Positions 45,713 to 57,790 of a stretch of DNA of 64,000 bases are shown in pieces. The position numbers and the translations under genes were made by a program. This stretch comes from Nemania diffusa (taxonomy: Eukaryota; Ascomycota; Sordariomycetes; Xylariales; Xylariaceae), in the NCBI GenBank assembly GCA_038501195.1, contig JBBPUQ010000001.1, positions 4,526,001 through 4,590,000 on the forward strand. The letters are read 5' to 3'. A model generated the notes under the pieces. That model did no database searches and was not told the origin of the DNA. It was given only the letters and a program-made list of their open reading frames with translations. Every line of letters starts with the position of its first letter. Position 1 is the first letter of the stretch.

Positions 45713-48700
45713 GGCCTACCGACAAGATGGAGAGCAGGATAGATAAAACATAAAAGCAAATGAAAATTAATTTGTGCCTATTATAAGCCAAATGGCGGGC
45801 AAGGAAGAACTGATGTAAAAAAGTGTTGGCTAGCTAACTGTCTCTCTGGAGGTACCCAACAATTTGTTCGCTTCCCGTCACAACGGATGGTAGGTTATTT
45901 TCATCAGTTACCTATCAGAGCACAAATGATAAGCTAGAGGTAACTAAGTATCCACCCAGCCCGAAGGACTTAAAAGGGATCCCTGTGGCTGATGTTTTAC
46001 AACTGCGTAACTTTTCGACTCAGCCACATACAGAGCTTGTCGAAAGCTACAGATTAATTTGTCAACGAGAATCTGATTACGGTACAGCAAATACAAATAG
46101 ATATAATGCATAAGCAATCGGCATCTATACGTAGGCACCAAGTAGATAGGTATATATAGCATGGACTAGATAATTACAGGCGTCACGTTTCAGAAAGTAC
46201 GGACAAATAGGCGTCCTAGAATATGTCCCTCTTTTCGACTTGACCGAAGGCATCGTTCTGCCTGACCTTGGCACTCGGGTAAGTAGTTTATTATTCAATC
46301 CTAATTAATATTATCGGTATATTCTACGGTCAGTGTGGCATGTCATAATGTGTCACTCAACCTGATGAGTTTCGACCTCTTCTCGCTGTCCGGGCTTTCG
46401 AGGTAACGCGGGAAAGAATTGGAGAACCAATCACCTGTTCGGATGCATCTTGAGCACGCAAGCCTTGCCTTCAGCCGCACAGGTACAACTTTCTTGCAGT
46501 TGTGGTAACTCAACGTTAAGCTATCTTGTATTACCCCAATAACAGTGTCAAGATCGCCAAACCAAGAGCAAAATCAAGTAGAGAGCACATATGCCATGAA
46601 ATCGTTGCGGGACCTCCAAGATTTGGTCTACTAATTAGTAGAGGGGTTACAGAGCCGCGCCGGACTTGCTAGGTACCATACATTATCACCTTTTTTGACT
46701 TGAATTCATTCTTAATAGGAGAGGTTTCTTACCGGCCGTCGAGGCATTCTACTTAAGTGTCTAACACTTATACCCAAGACTATTCAATTCCCTGCTCCTA
46801 GCTATCAAAGTACCCCTGTAAGTATTATTATAGCAACGCGCAAGGTTTAATCGATATATATACCTTGTATCAATGGTAAGTTTATATCGGAGAAAGGAGC
46901 CAGTACTAGTATGCGGGTAGAAATGAGATTTAGCTGAGGGTGTCTCGTTTTTCCGCAACGATATCTTTGGCTAACGATTCAACCTAAAGACGCATACTTG
47001 TAGAGTGAAAGAAAACCTCACCGCATCAAATTAATGGCCTTTGGAAACGTAGCTCGTAGCCCATTATCTTTCATATTAATGCTCTTCTGTCCAGCCAAAC
47101 TAGCGTTAGATAGCCTGAGAGAAGAGCTAGAGTCTACATCCAAGGCCATCAACTCAATACTCAGAAAAGGTGTTGCTTGGTTGAGTTCCAATGCTTCCTA
47201 AAAATGCCAAGTCAGCCAATATTCACCAACATGACTATTTCTGTCGAAAAGGTAATTGAAAATCTGCTTGCGAATATGCGTATGCTAGGTAGAAAACACC
47301 CAATTATGATTCCAGCCTATGACCTCCAGTGTGAGGATTCGCTCTCTCAACTCAATGAGCTAGAGTCCAGGGTTGCAGTCTCATCTTAGAAAAGGTGCTC
47401 CGACTAGAAGTCTAGTTGGAGATGACCTCATTTGAGAGTCCTCTTAGCTCTTATAATTAGTCTCACAATCATGGAGTTCTTATCCGTATAGTCCGTCCCT
47501 ACCTCGACGATGCACGCATAGGCGATAACTAGCCGCGAATGTATCGATGTCATTGGGCAGAGCTAACGGCCAGTGATAGCATCACGGGCGAACTAGATAG
47601 CAGCTACTTCGGAACAGAAGCCCAAATTGTATATGTCGCTGCTTCTCTATGTGGACGAACTGAAGACCTAGATAGGATGGATTAAGAAGCACTGGATTTT
47701 CTTCATCGGTTCCCCGAACTGAAGCCTTTTTAGTCAGACGCGGGTTTCCCCCGGCATCAGAGACCTCAACCATGAGGGGAGGTAGGCGTTGCAGAGAGAG
47801 AAAATATGCGAACGCTTGCGGCACAGGTGTCTTTATAGCTGTGCCACTACTACTTAGCTTCTGACGAGAGGCTAGATCAATAGCGCTTGAGCCAGGGTCT
47901 CTGAACCTTCTGGAGCATGGCTAGGGTGACACTACCTACCTGTGTATGTACCTAGCACTTTGGCAACTTGGGAAATGTGAGGGGGTAAAGAGAAGTATCA
48001 CACCATCTACGTATATTCTCCGATGGCAAACCCATGACCAACAGGCCATTGGGAATGAGAAATGAAAAGGGAACTTGAGGAGACACAAACTTGGTCAAGA
48101 GGTGGCACGAGGGACTGATAAATATAGGTTGGAGATGCTGTCCTTGGTAATACAGAAGTGGGTCTCGGTCAAGCAATGGATGTATAGGGCTCGGAGATGG
48201 GAGATGGGATCACCAGGCAAGCGTAACAAGAGCAGAGTGTCCACAATACAACCCAAATTTATAACCCAGACGGACCGAATTAAGTCAATCTAAGGGTACC
48301 ATGATGTATGTAAGTACTTGTCTGTAGAGTTGACTTGAATACTTGTTGTACATACTGTACACAATTAGCTGTACATAGGTCGCAGTGTGCTGGCAAAGCA
48401 ACAACATGCAGGTGGCCTTGGCAGATGGCCCTGCACAGACATAGACATTTCACAGTTTAAGCCAATTTCCTAATCCGTCAGCAACTAACAAGCGCATCGT
48501 AACCAGGGGCTTCACGGCTGCTTCGAAGCTCTGTAGAGACGCCGGACGGCATCATTGAGCATGAATTGCGAGTATAAAAGCTTCCCTTGCCGTCGACGTA
48601 GAGCTCTCTGCTGCTTGGAGAGAATGGCCCCCAAATCCGACGACCAGCAAGAACTCCAAGTAAATGGTGGCTGTCACATGATCCGGGGAATAGGTTCGCT

Positions 48701-49067
48701 CATGTACGACATCCCTCCAACTGTGCATTGGGAGAGCCTTCGATTTTCGGTCGAGCAAGGGTCTCTCATTCGCCAATCGAGTAGTCTTGGCCAGGGTGCG
48801 CAGCCAATGAGCGTCTACCTCGCCAGTTAACCGTACTGGCTACTCGCAGGAGCACGACAAGTGGTCGTCCTCGAGCTGCTTTCATGTCTCAGGCTTCATT
48901 GACATTCACAATTTGTGCTTTGGACTTGAAATTCACTTATCGTAAAATCCCCCCCACAGGTACCAAGCAGCCGAAGTACCCGCTGGTCCTCGCTGATTCG
49001 TGTTGCGTGTTCGCCTGACAAGGAACAGTACTACGCTTAGCCGACTTACACGGCCCACGCAGGCATC
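45713..49067. other. 3.4-kb gene-poor stretch with possible gene remnants
   Basis: There is no intact gene I can support. Short open stretches at 47036-47392 (+) and 47582-47922 (-) look protein-like but lack starts or continuity. The last ~600 bp is the promoter side of the Zn2Cys6 gene. Confidence 0.45.
47582..47922 (-). pseudogene. Possible remnant of a protein-coding gene
   Basis: The reverse strand stays open for about 110 codons from an AG-preceded stop-free point near 47922 to a stop at 47582. It reads RRFRDPGSSAIDLASRQKL, then PQAFAYFLSLQRLPPLMVEV, then NPSYLGLQFVHIEK. There is no ATG near its start. The composition is protein-like, and GSSAIDLA is faintly ankyrin-like. It could be the last exon of a decayed gene or chance. 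I assign no function. Confidence 0.25.
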
Positions 49068-50969
49068 ATGACCCCCCAACTATCCCAGCTCGCCTCACAG
49101 GTACCTGGGTTCATATCCCAGCATTCTAATTCTAAAAGGAGACGTGACACCCCAGCCCTTGACCTTTCCCAATGGTTTGACTTTACCGCTTTCTACGAAG
49201 AAGAAGACGAACCATCTAGCCCCGGCACTCGGAGTAGGTCAGTGGCCTCGTCCGACCCGGGGCTCACATCTGGCCCGTCTGAGGAAGACGGGGCACCCTC
49301 TCCCGGCCCTACTTATGACCTCTTCCATAAGGGGGATATTAAGCAGGCAAAACAACAGGATGACCGTTTCACTGTCCCGGAACGTGAGATTCGGCCCAAA
49401 GGCGGGTTGCCGTACCCTTCAAAGATTCATCTGGACAATGTGCCAAGCCCTACAGGGTCAAGCTCAACCGGTAGCCATGTCATGATTCTCTCGAACCCCG
49501 GGTCTCCAACCATGTTGCTGGATGCTTCAGTTGATGACAACCATTCCCTCAACCGTGGCAAGCGAACTAAACCTCTGAACAACTCCGAGAAAGTCGCTTC
49601 CATACGGAGGCTCGGCGCTTGTTACCGTTGCAAAGCACGAAAAGTCTCCGTGAGTGGATGAAATAGCATCAGTAACTTCAATTACTGACACCCCCATGCA
49701 GTGTGACGAAGGGGCTCCGTGCTCCAGCTGCACCAAGGATGCAGCAAAAATGCAGCATATGAACTGCCATGATCTAGCCGAGCAGATATGTTTTCGCCAG
49801 CAACCAACGACTGCATTCAGTGACATAAGCAGAATTATCTGTGAGCCACCCGTGAATCCTCATGCCGTAAATGGCGTATATTGTCTAGACCTAACGCCCT
49901 TCTAGGTGCCGAAATGCCGCCCCGAGGTAGACGACTGGCAAGCTCGACCTTCACTATCTTCTTCAACGCAAACACTTCGAGTTCACCGCCACTGATCGTT
50001 CCGGTCTGGAACGTCGAGCGCGTAATATTTGACGGATCGTCCCAGTCTTCTGGAATACGAGGTACACAATATCAGTTGAACACGGAGAATTTCTCATTGG
50101 ACGAGAGCATGCTTGTCCGATGGGCATCGTCGCAGATGAGAATGGAGGAGGATGGATTCCAATCCGCGTTGGATAAATTTGTCATATCTTGCGTGGGATA
50201 TGACCGACCGGATATCTTGCCACATGTTAGCACAGGCCTAACTATTTTGTAACGGCTACCACTGACTCTTGCACAGTCTGATCTACTTCAGAAAGTCCAC
50301 AAGCTAAGATGCTTGTACAAAGTATGGAGCCAAAGCAGTTTTGTTTGCCGAAGGGAATCTGAACGCAATCTGGAACCGCTTCCCTACGAGATCCTCAGGG
50401 TTCTGAAAGCAATGGCTGCAAAGTTGATAAAGGGAATTGAAAATGACGTCCTCAATGACTTGGCAGCAAAACGACCAAAGACGCCAGCAGAGCGATTAAC
50501 CGTATGGGCATGCATGATGCAAGTCGTTCTCCTGTATCATGACTTGATCACCATTTTTAGCTCCCAGGGTAGGTACTGATGTTCATGAGTTGTTTTAGTG
50601 AGCCTAACTAACCTCGCGCGAAGAACTGAAAATTTACGAAGACCTACAGCAAAAGGCCGAAGGCTTGATGAATTATGTCGTCGTAATGTGTCATTCGCAC
50701 CTCAGCAAGAAGAAGCCCACATCGCCAATCGAGTTAGGCGCTCACTTATCAAGTTGCTTTGAAAAAGCTGACCGTCTTCAGATGAAATTCTGTAAGTGAA
50801 ATCAGCAGCTAGTCCGAGTGCGTAGGTACTAACTGCACTACCAGTTTCGGAGATTCGGCAGCAGGATCGCGCATCCGACAAAGTATTGATCGCCCTCTTA
50901 GCCAAGTACCCAAAGTGCTCGAAGGGGTCTACGCCCCCTCCGCAAAAACGGCTAAGGAAGTCGGCTTGA
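49068..50969 (+). CDS. Zn2Cys6 fungal transcription factor
   Basis: Six exons, 49068-49649, 49702-49840, 49906-50225, 50277-50568, 50624-50791 and 50845-50969, with 51-65-bp introns, give 541 residues. The binuclear zinc cluster is C185-YR-C188-KARKVS-C195-DEGAP-C201-SS-C204, with a sixth ligand candidate at C216. The first intron interrupts the cluster right before C195, a common place in this class. The last spacing (11 residues) is longer than the usual 6-9. The N-terminal 180 residues are acidic, Ser/Pro-rich and disordered. The C-terminal part is helical (PYEILRVLKAMAAKLIKGIE, RLTVWACMMQVVLLYHDLIT) and ends in a basic QKRLRKSA. It lacks an evident full 'fungal-specific TF' domain. Targets are unknown. 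Confidence 0.82.
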
Positions 50970-51407
50970 TAACTTCTTCCCAATTTCTGTGACAGTCTTG
51001 TACTGTATTCTGTGTATTTCATTTTTAAACTACCAAGCACGATGCTTGATTTATGATGAGGGACGAAATCGAGAGTTGGAGTATCGGAGTTCGGTCATAG
51101 CGGAGATACCCATTTGTCGTCTTGGAGCATGCGTTTGCCTCCGAGGCACGGAACTGCGATCACGCAGAAGGGCCCTGCTTAAGCAGCAACACGGGATATG
51201 GGGTTCAAATTTCGGGATGCTAGAGTGAGCCTGTAAAGGCCGGGTGGCGCTTCTATGGTTGTTGTCATTGGATCAATTTTTCAATAGGGCTCTCAATGAG
51301 CTTCATTGTTGAGTGAGGGCGGCTGAGGTCGGCCAGGAACAGCAAGAGTCAGGTATATAGCTACTAGCTGTCTAACGGGTCTGTACGCATGCGTACTTGA
51401 TGAAGTA
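50970..51407. other. Convergent intergenic, Zn2Cys6 gene / RTG2
   Basis: 3' flanks only; no gene is seen. Confidence 0.5.
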
Positions 51408-53282
51408 TTACGATTCCATCAATTGCACAATCACTTCGACCTTGTCGCAAGGCTTCTGTGCGCTCGCGCTCAGTTTCCCAACATGTTTGAATGAGTTGGC
51501 GATGTGGTGATGATTTAGAATCTGATACATGGTCGGGTTCAATGCTACCGTGAGTTGAAGTTTGACATTATTTTTGCCACTGACAAATTTTGCATTGAAG
51601 CTTTAAGATGTTAGAAATCCACCATAGGGAAAGATGGAGCTAGACTCACCTGACTACGCTCTCGAGTTGCTTCCGACTCTCAGGTGCCCGAGGAAATAGT
51701 TGAAAAATCAGGCGTGCAACTTCTCCGATATACTCTGCCCAGAACACGCCTTCTGGACTCGCCTGATGAACAAGTTTTTGTAGACCTATGAATAATTGCT
51801 GATCGGTAGGCCCAAGAGAAGCACCCCATCTGAAGCAAAGTGTCAGACCAAGCACTGATCGAGCTAAATGGGTAAATCCAGGCACGCCAGGATCGCGCGA
51901 GAGGGACTGGTGTAGTTGGAATGAGGCATTGGCGTCGCTGGATTCTCCGATTCTTGACCAAATATCGCTGGCGAAGAGTGGCCCAAGCCCTAAGCTAAGG
52001 ACCGTTGGAACGTTCGAACGGCCACTACCCGAGGGTGATGGTAGAGCAGATTGTATCATTCTAACCACGGCGTCCACATCTATGGGGCCTACATTATTGC
52101 CATGGTGCAACAGCGGCAGCGGACTGGCTTCTCTAATGGCCACGGGAAGTTTCATGAATAATGCGCCTTCCCGATTTCCCCCACGACAGAAAGTGACAGT
52201 ACGGATACAGGGAACCGCATCGATCAGAGCGTCAACAACTGCCACAATGGCAGGGAATTGCTTCCGTCGTCGCTTTGACATGCCGAAAATTTTGCCCTCG
52301 TATTCAGCATTCGCCTTTCGCATGGCGGCTGCCTGCTTGAAGAAGGATCCCTTGATCGTGTAAGGGCCAACAGCTGGGATTGGATACGGATGAATGGGGT
52401 CATTGTGCATCAAAATACTGCCGTATCCCCTAAATCCTCCTCCGCAGAGGTAAATATCGATGCCACTACTTTGTGAATCAGCTGTGATTTCTCTCAAAAG
52501 CGGGAACTCTTGCTGGAGCCTCGAGAATGCACCACGCATCCCTACTTTCAACCCATCTAAGACCACAGCCCGGACTTCGGCGTCATTAGTTTCGAGGATG
52601 TTGTTTAGCCTTGCTGCGCCGAAGGGAAGGCTTTTCCCTATTTGTGCAGCCTGAAATTCGTAACCCTTTATAGCCGAGTTCATGTACGTCATTTGAACAG
52701 ACCCACCGCCAAGGTCCAGGAATAGCCCATTAACAGTATCAAAACCACTCCTGGCCCCCATAGCACCGAATAGCGTTTCAACTTCAGGTGCCAAAATATG
52801 AACACCAAGGCCGGATTCGGAATGAATCGAACTCAACATGGACGCTGCATTGCTTGCTCTTCTCATAGCCTCGGTTGCGAACACGGAGATGTGCTCTGGC
52901 GGCACACCAAATTCGTTGGCTATAGATCTAAATCGAGCCAGCGTCTGCGAGACACGGGAAATTACGTCTGGGGAGAATTCAGAAGAGCTAGTCGATTGTG
53001 ACTCGTTGAGCGCATCAAATAGAGAGATGGCGGCGCGCTCTCGATATAGACATTTGAGAAGGCGGGAGTAAGGTGGCGACAGGTCTGAAATAGAGAACCG
53101 AATACCATTACTATTTTTTTGTCGGTGAGCTTTGTTCAAATGAGACATCCGCATGTACGAAACGGGGAGGCCACACACCTTCCCATGTCAACTAATGCGT
53201 AAAGATGACTGCGGAGATTGGGATCCCATGAAGGCATTTTTGAAGCAAAGTTGCCAAGTGTTATAATATCAACGGATGCCAT
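51408..53282 (-). CDS. RTG2: Retrograde regulator Rtg2, Ppx/GppA phosphatase family
   Basis: Rtg2 is the cytosolic sensor of mitochondrial dysfunction in the yeast retrograde pathway and belongs to the exopolyphosphatase/GppA ATPase superfamily. Exons 53179-53282, 51650-53110 and 51408-51600 give 585 residues, close to yeast length. The nucleotide-binding motifs are visible: phosphate-1 LVDMGSNGIRFSISDL, rebuilt by splicing GGAAG to T, and phosphate-2 GLFLDLGGGSVQMTY. FATEAMRRASNA and VTFCRGGNREGALFMKLP are also family-typical. The last exon encodes about 64 residues (SFNAKFVSGKNNVKLQLTVA ... VEVIVQLMES). In filamentous fungi the role may differ from yeast, for example in phosphate or (p)ppGpp-like metabolism. 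Confidence 0.92.
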
Positions 53283-56200
53283 AATCGAGATTCACTATTC
53301 AATAGTATTAATGAGTGATATCAGAGGGAGACGGGGGCAAGCAGAGGGATAGACACAAGCGATGTTGTTGAGTTGCGTAGTATCTAAGTAGAGATTTATC
53401 TAGATTTGATAGATCATATAGGTACGCAGTAATGAGCAAGGGTTGGGTACCTAGACTCTGGGTCGGTAGTTGACCCCCCGAGCCGGAGATCCGGCGGATG
53501 CCAGCTGTGCACAGATGACATGTAATCGAGGCTCTTTTGATTTATCATTCTCAGCATGGTAGGTTGTAAATGTTGGTCTGCACTTTTAGTCCACTGAATG
53601 TAAAATCGATGGACAATTAAGCTGGCACTTATCTTTAGGGCCAACAACTTTGAAGACTGTTTGTTTGTGCATGGTCGATTGTAGAACCGACTGTAGTTAC
53701 GCTCGTGTCTGTCTTGGTAACCGTGCCCCATTTCAAGCAGCCACAACGCGTTCAGCCCCACGAGCAGGGCGCGGCGTGCTGCTATTTTCATTCGAACATT
53801 GCTGGCCCGTTCTAAGTGGTCATCCAGAACACCAGCTAAGGCAGCCTCACAAGTTGACAAATGGCGTCTTGTAGTACGCGCGTGTCATACCTACTACCGG
53901 TAGATCGCGCACCCATAACCGAATAGACGGTAAAATAAATATAAGATGAAAGGTATAGATAGTGAGTGTTTCACCGAACCTCAGCTTTAAGGCCAGTACG
54001 CAGTACAGCGTACTGTACGGCCAGTCATCAGTATTTATCAGTGCTGTACAACTAGGTAGGTAAGATGTGCCAAATGCTCCACCAGATCTTGCGCTTTGAG
54101 GATACCTATTCCTAATTAGGTGGTGGCGAGACGCTGCTTGCAAGTGTCCTCAATGCTGCAGCAGCATGTCTCAAGTGCCGTCGCGTGCAACCTGCCCTAC
54201 ACCAGCAAGCAGCGCGAGGCACCTGAGTGTTGCGCAGTAGAGAAACCAAAATAATACCACTCTATTTACGCAGTAGATGCTGATACCCCTGCGCAATTGT
54301 TGTTTTGCGGCACGACCAATATCTGAGTAACGGCCGGTTATTCATCACTTTGATCTGCGATTAGAGGTCCTGTAATATAGTCTTGTGCCGAGGCTGATAT
54401 CGGCGGTGGAAAGCCGAAAGCCAAGTGGCGCACTCATCTCTATGGGTTCCTGCAGATGGTTATAGTGCTGCCTGCAACTCGGAGCATGGCTTGCGTCTGG
54501 CACAAAAATCGGCCGCCGCCCGGCCACATAATCGGACGCATTGAGAAGAACTACAGTATGACTAGCATGAACGGGGTAAGAAAGCAAGATTGTCCGATGG
54601 TAAGGCCACATTCTAACTAGGATAGAAATTTATTTATATTAATGTATTACTCTGTGCACGACGACGGTTATGCTAATGCTATCTCTTGGTCCGATGCCTA
54701 TCAAGAGTACCGGTAGCACTGATAGCCGACATCCGCCATCCTCTCTTCAATAATCACTTTTCCTTACCGTAGATGTTGAAAGTTGGTAGTCTACTTACAT
54801 AGTATTTAAGAAGGCGCATATACGGCAAGTCTAGCCGTGATCTGTACATAGACTACGACCCTAGTCTAGTCAGATTCAAGAGGTAGGTAGGTTCCTGGCA
54901 AAAAAATACCGTACCTTGTCAATCGAAAGTTGTGTGGAGGTGTATGTATGTATGTACATGCGTATATGCGTTAGGTAGCTAGGATTACATGTACCCTTGC
55001 CTTGATAGGTATCTTGTGGCCTGGGGCGAGCATGCTGTATTGTGGATTACCCAGAGTATTGACGCGTCAAGTCGCGTCAGCTTCGCGTTTCTATGCAAGA
55101 CCCCCACCAATCCAGCCCATGAATGCTTTGTTTCTTTAGTTCCCACGCTCTTGATACCTACTTGCACTGTATAGTAGCACTCTAGCTAGATACCTAATTG
55201 TGAAGACCTGACTACGGCTTCATCCGGGTCTATGCGTGCCCAGTATTAGATATGTACTACCAACACCCAATAAACATAAGTAGTTCCAGCTGAACATCTG
55301 GGAAAAGGACAATTAGGTAGGTTGCATACTTAAGTACGTAATCCATGGTTGTCGCACCACACGCCTCTGCAGAATAAGAGCTCAGGTTACATAATTGGTT
55401 CGCCCAGCCTCTCAACTTCTCCCGAGAGCCAGCTGGTCAGGCCATATTCCATCAGTAAATGTCCAGTTTTTCGCTGCTACCTTGCACAGGCTACCTCTCA
55501 AAGAATCGTGTTTGGTTAAAAGAGACCAATTGATATTTTAAATTCTAATATCGCTATACATGTGTAGATTAGGTAGGTAAGTATGTGTATACCTAATGTA
55601 GCTGGTCTAATTTACCCACCTGTCCTACGATATGTACCTCGGGCTATTCAACACGACATACCTACCTACATGCACGCTGTAGGTATGTTGGTATTCTGTA
55701 CAGAGTAGGTGAGGCCTGGCCCACTCGCAACTGTAAACAATCCACTCTGATACAGAAGAGTAGTAGTCCATATGCACATTTGTATGTATGTACCGAAACT
55801 ACAAGCTCAACCTCCAACCTGCACTACCTACGATAAATTGCCTACCTACCTGGACCCTTCTTTCGAAATAGTGCACTAGACAAGTAGTGAAACCCTAGGC
55901 TACCTTAACTACAACATCGTGACGGTCAACACCACACAACCAAGAAGGAAGTTACCTACCTACCTAGTACATACCTACTTATCTACAGAATAAGTATGTA
56001 TGCGTAGCTCGTCATCTGGTCTACCTACCACCTCTCTAGTGTACCTAACCTAGCGGAGTTGTGGCTGCTGAGCTTGTTGAACTCCCCAACACGCGCAGGC
56101 ATATATACCCAATCCCCCCACTCGAGGAAGGGTAAAGGCTTCGTTCGATCATTCAACCGGCATACAATCGCTCACTACGCATACATACGCTGCCAATCTG

Positions 56201-57790
56201 CATCTAGGACGACGGTGCACTCGCGCTGCTTCGACCGTCCTCGTCCACTCGACTCCGCGCTTCTCGCCAAACGCAAACGCAAACGCGTCCCGGAGTGCAC
56301 ACAGTAAGTCGCTAACCTACCTATCACATCCGCGCCTTCCCGCATTCTCCTATCAGACGGCAGCTTCCATCCCAGCACCTCGTCTTGTCACCACCCACTC
56401 TGCACCCTGTCTGCACCCACTCTGGGTGCTTTCCACTCGCCGGCCGATCGTTGCATATGTATGTATGCACTTGGCACACCCCATGCACTCCTGTCGTGTC
56501 CCTCTCCTCGCTGGCCACAACCTGCAGCCAGAGTGCAGCAGCGTCAAGCTACGTAGAACCAGACAGGCTTAGAGTCTCCTCAACGTCTTGCTCCACCGTC
56601 ACTAGTGCAGACCCCTAGACCACCTATAACCACCGCTCTTTTTGCGCTGCCGTCTCCCCTGTCCTTGACTCCCAGTTACCTATGCTGGATACCACCGCCG
56701 ATACCCCTACCTATCTACCTAGGTACTATACCTACCTAACCTACTCTGTATGCGTACCTACATACCTACTTACAACGCTCCCTTCTTTCTCATCCTTCGT
56801 TCCGGAACTTGCATCAGGGTCTTTCGGCCGTCTGTTGCACGAGCTTTACTCGATTCTAACTGACCGCCTCACGTTTCCACAGCTCTTGTTCCCAGTGGGG
56901 AAATCTGGCTAGCTATCTTCTTCAACACGTCTATCTACCTATCGGCAGTACCTGGTGCGCGCCGTTGTCCAAGCCCCATCAGGTCGCAGCACTGTGTAGT
57001 AAACTGTGTCGAAGTCGCATCCAACTCTTTCCCAACTGTGATCGTTCAGGTGCTCGACACGCAGGTTCGCGCCATCTGCTGCTCTTCTGCAGTTGATGCG
57101 TTAGAGGGTATGTTCTCTCTCTCCCACCCATCGCTCCCCTCGCAACCCTGCAGTGCTACCTCAATCTATCACCCTGCTCCTTTCTCTTTATCCTAGGTTC
57201 TTCTCATCTAACATCTTGTTCCTTCTCTTTTCCCCTTCCCGCTATCGACGTTCCTTTTCTTCCCCCTCCCCAGTTCCACCAGGGTGGAGGGCTGTCTCTA
57301 TCAGTTACGATTCGGTAGTCGCCCTTTACCCATATCCAGGTTACATATTTCGCTGGTCCAAATGATTTCTTACCCATCCGCACATTCCCCTAGCACTTAT
57401 TGCCTTTTCTTTGCCGTGTGACGTTGTGTGAGGTATCCCATAATTCCTCTTTTCCCTACCCCAGCCCGCCACAATTACCAGACCGGCGTCTCCCTATCCA
57501 CAGACACATATCACTTCCCTCGGTCGATTCACAACGGCTTCAAATAAGTCAACAACAATAAACGTTAGCTCTTCTTGCTTACGTGGGCCTGTTGTTCAGC
57601 GCATTCCCTAACAACTTCCAGTCTTAGTAGCTCTCACAGATCCGCTTAGGCTGCCACATGGCCATGAATATTAAAACCTACGAGAACTGGTAAATTGTGA
57701 TGGATTATTTCGGACTCTAGGTCTCTGATTTGCGTACATTCGAACGACAATTGAAGCCTGCTCTACAACGCGCTATCAGTATACATCAGA
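53283..57790. other. 4.5-kb intergenic: microsatellite-rich, then long pyrimidine-rich leader
   Basis: No gene is seen. From 54,000 to 56,050 the DNA is dense in CTACCTAC, GTAGGTA and GTATGTAT phrases. From about 56,060 to 57,790 it becomes C/T-rich with an intron-like GTAAGTCGCTAAC at about 56303 and a donor-like GGTATGTTCTCTCTC at about 57108. This looks like the transcribed leader of the next gene, probably with leader introns. Confidence 0.45.

Noticed and set aside
51195..51225. tRNA-like GGTTCAAAT
   Set aside because: The B box is incomplete (TTT instead of the required CC) and no cloverleaf fits upstream.
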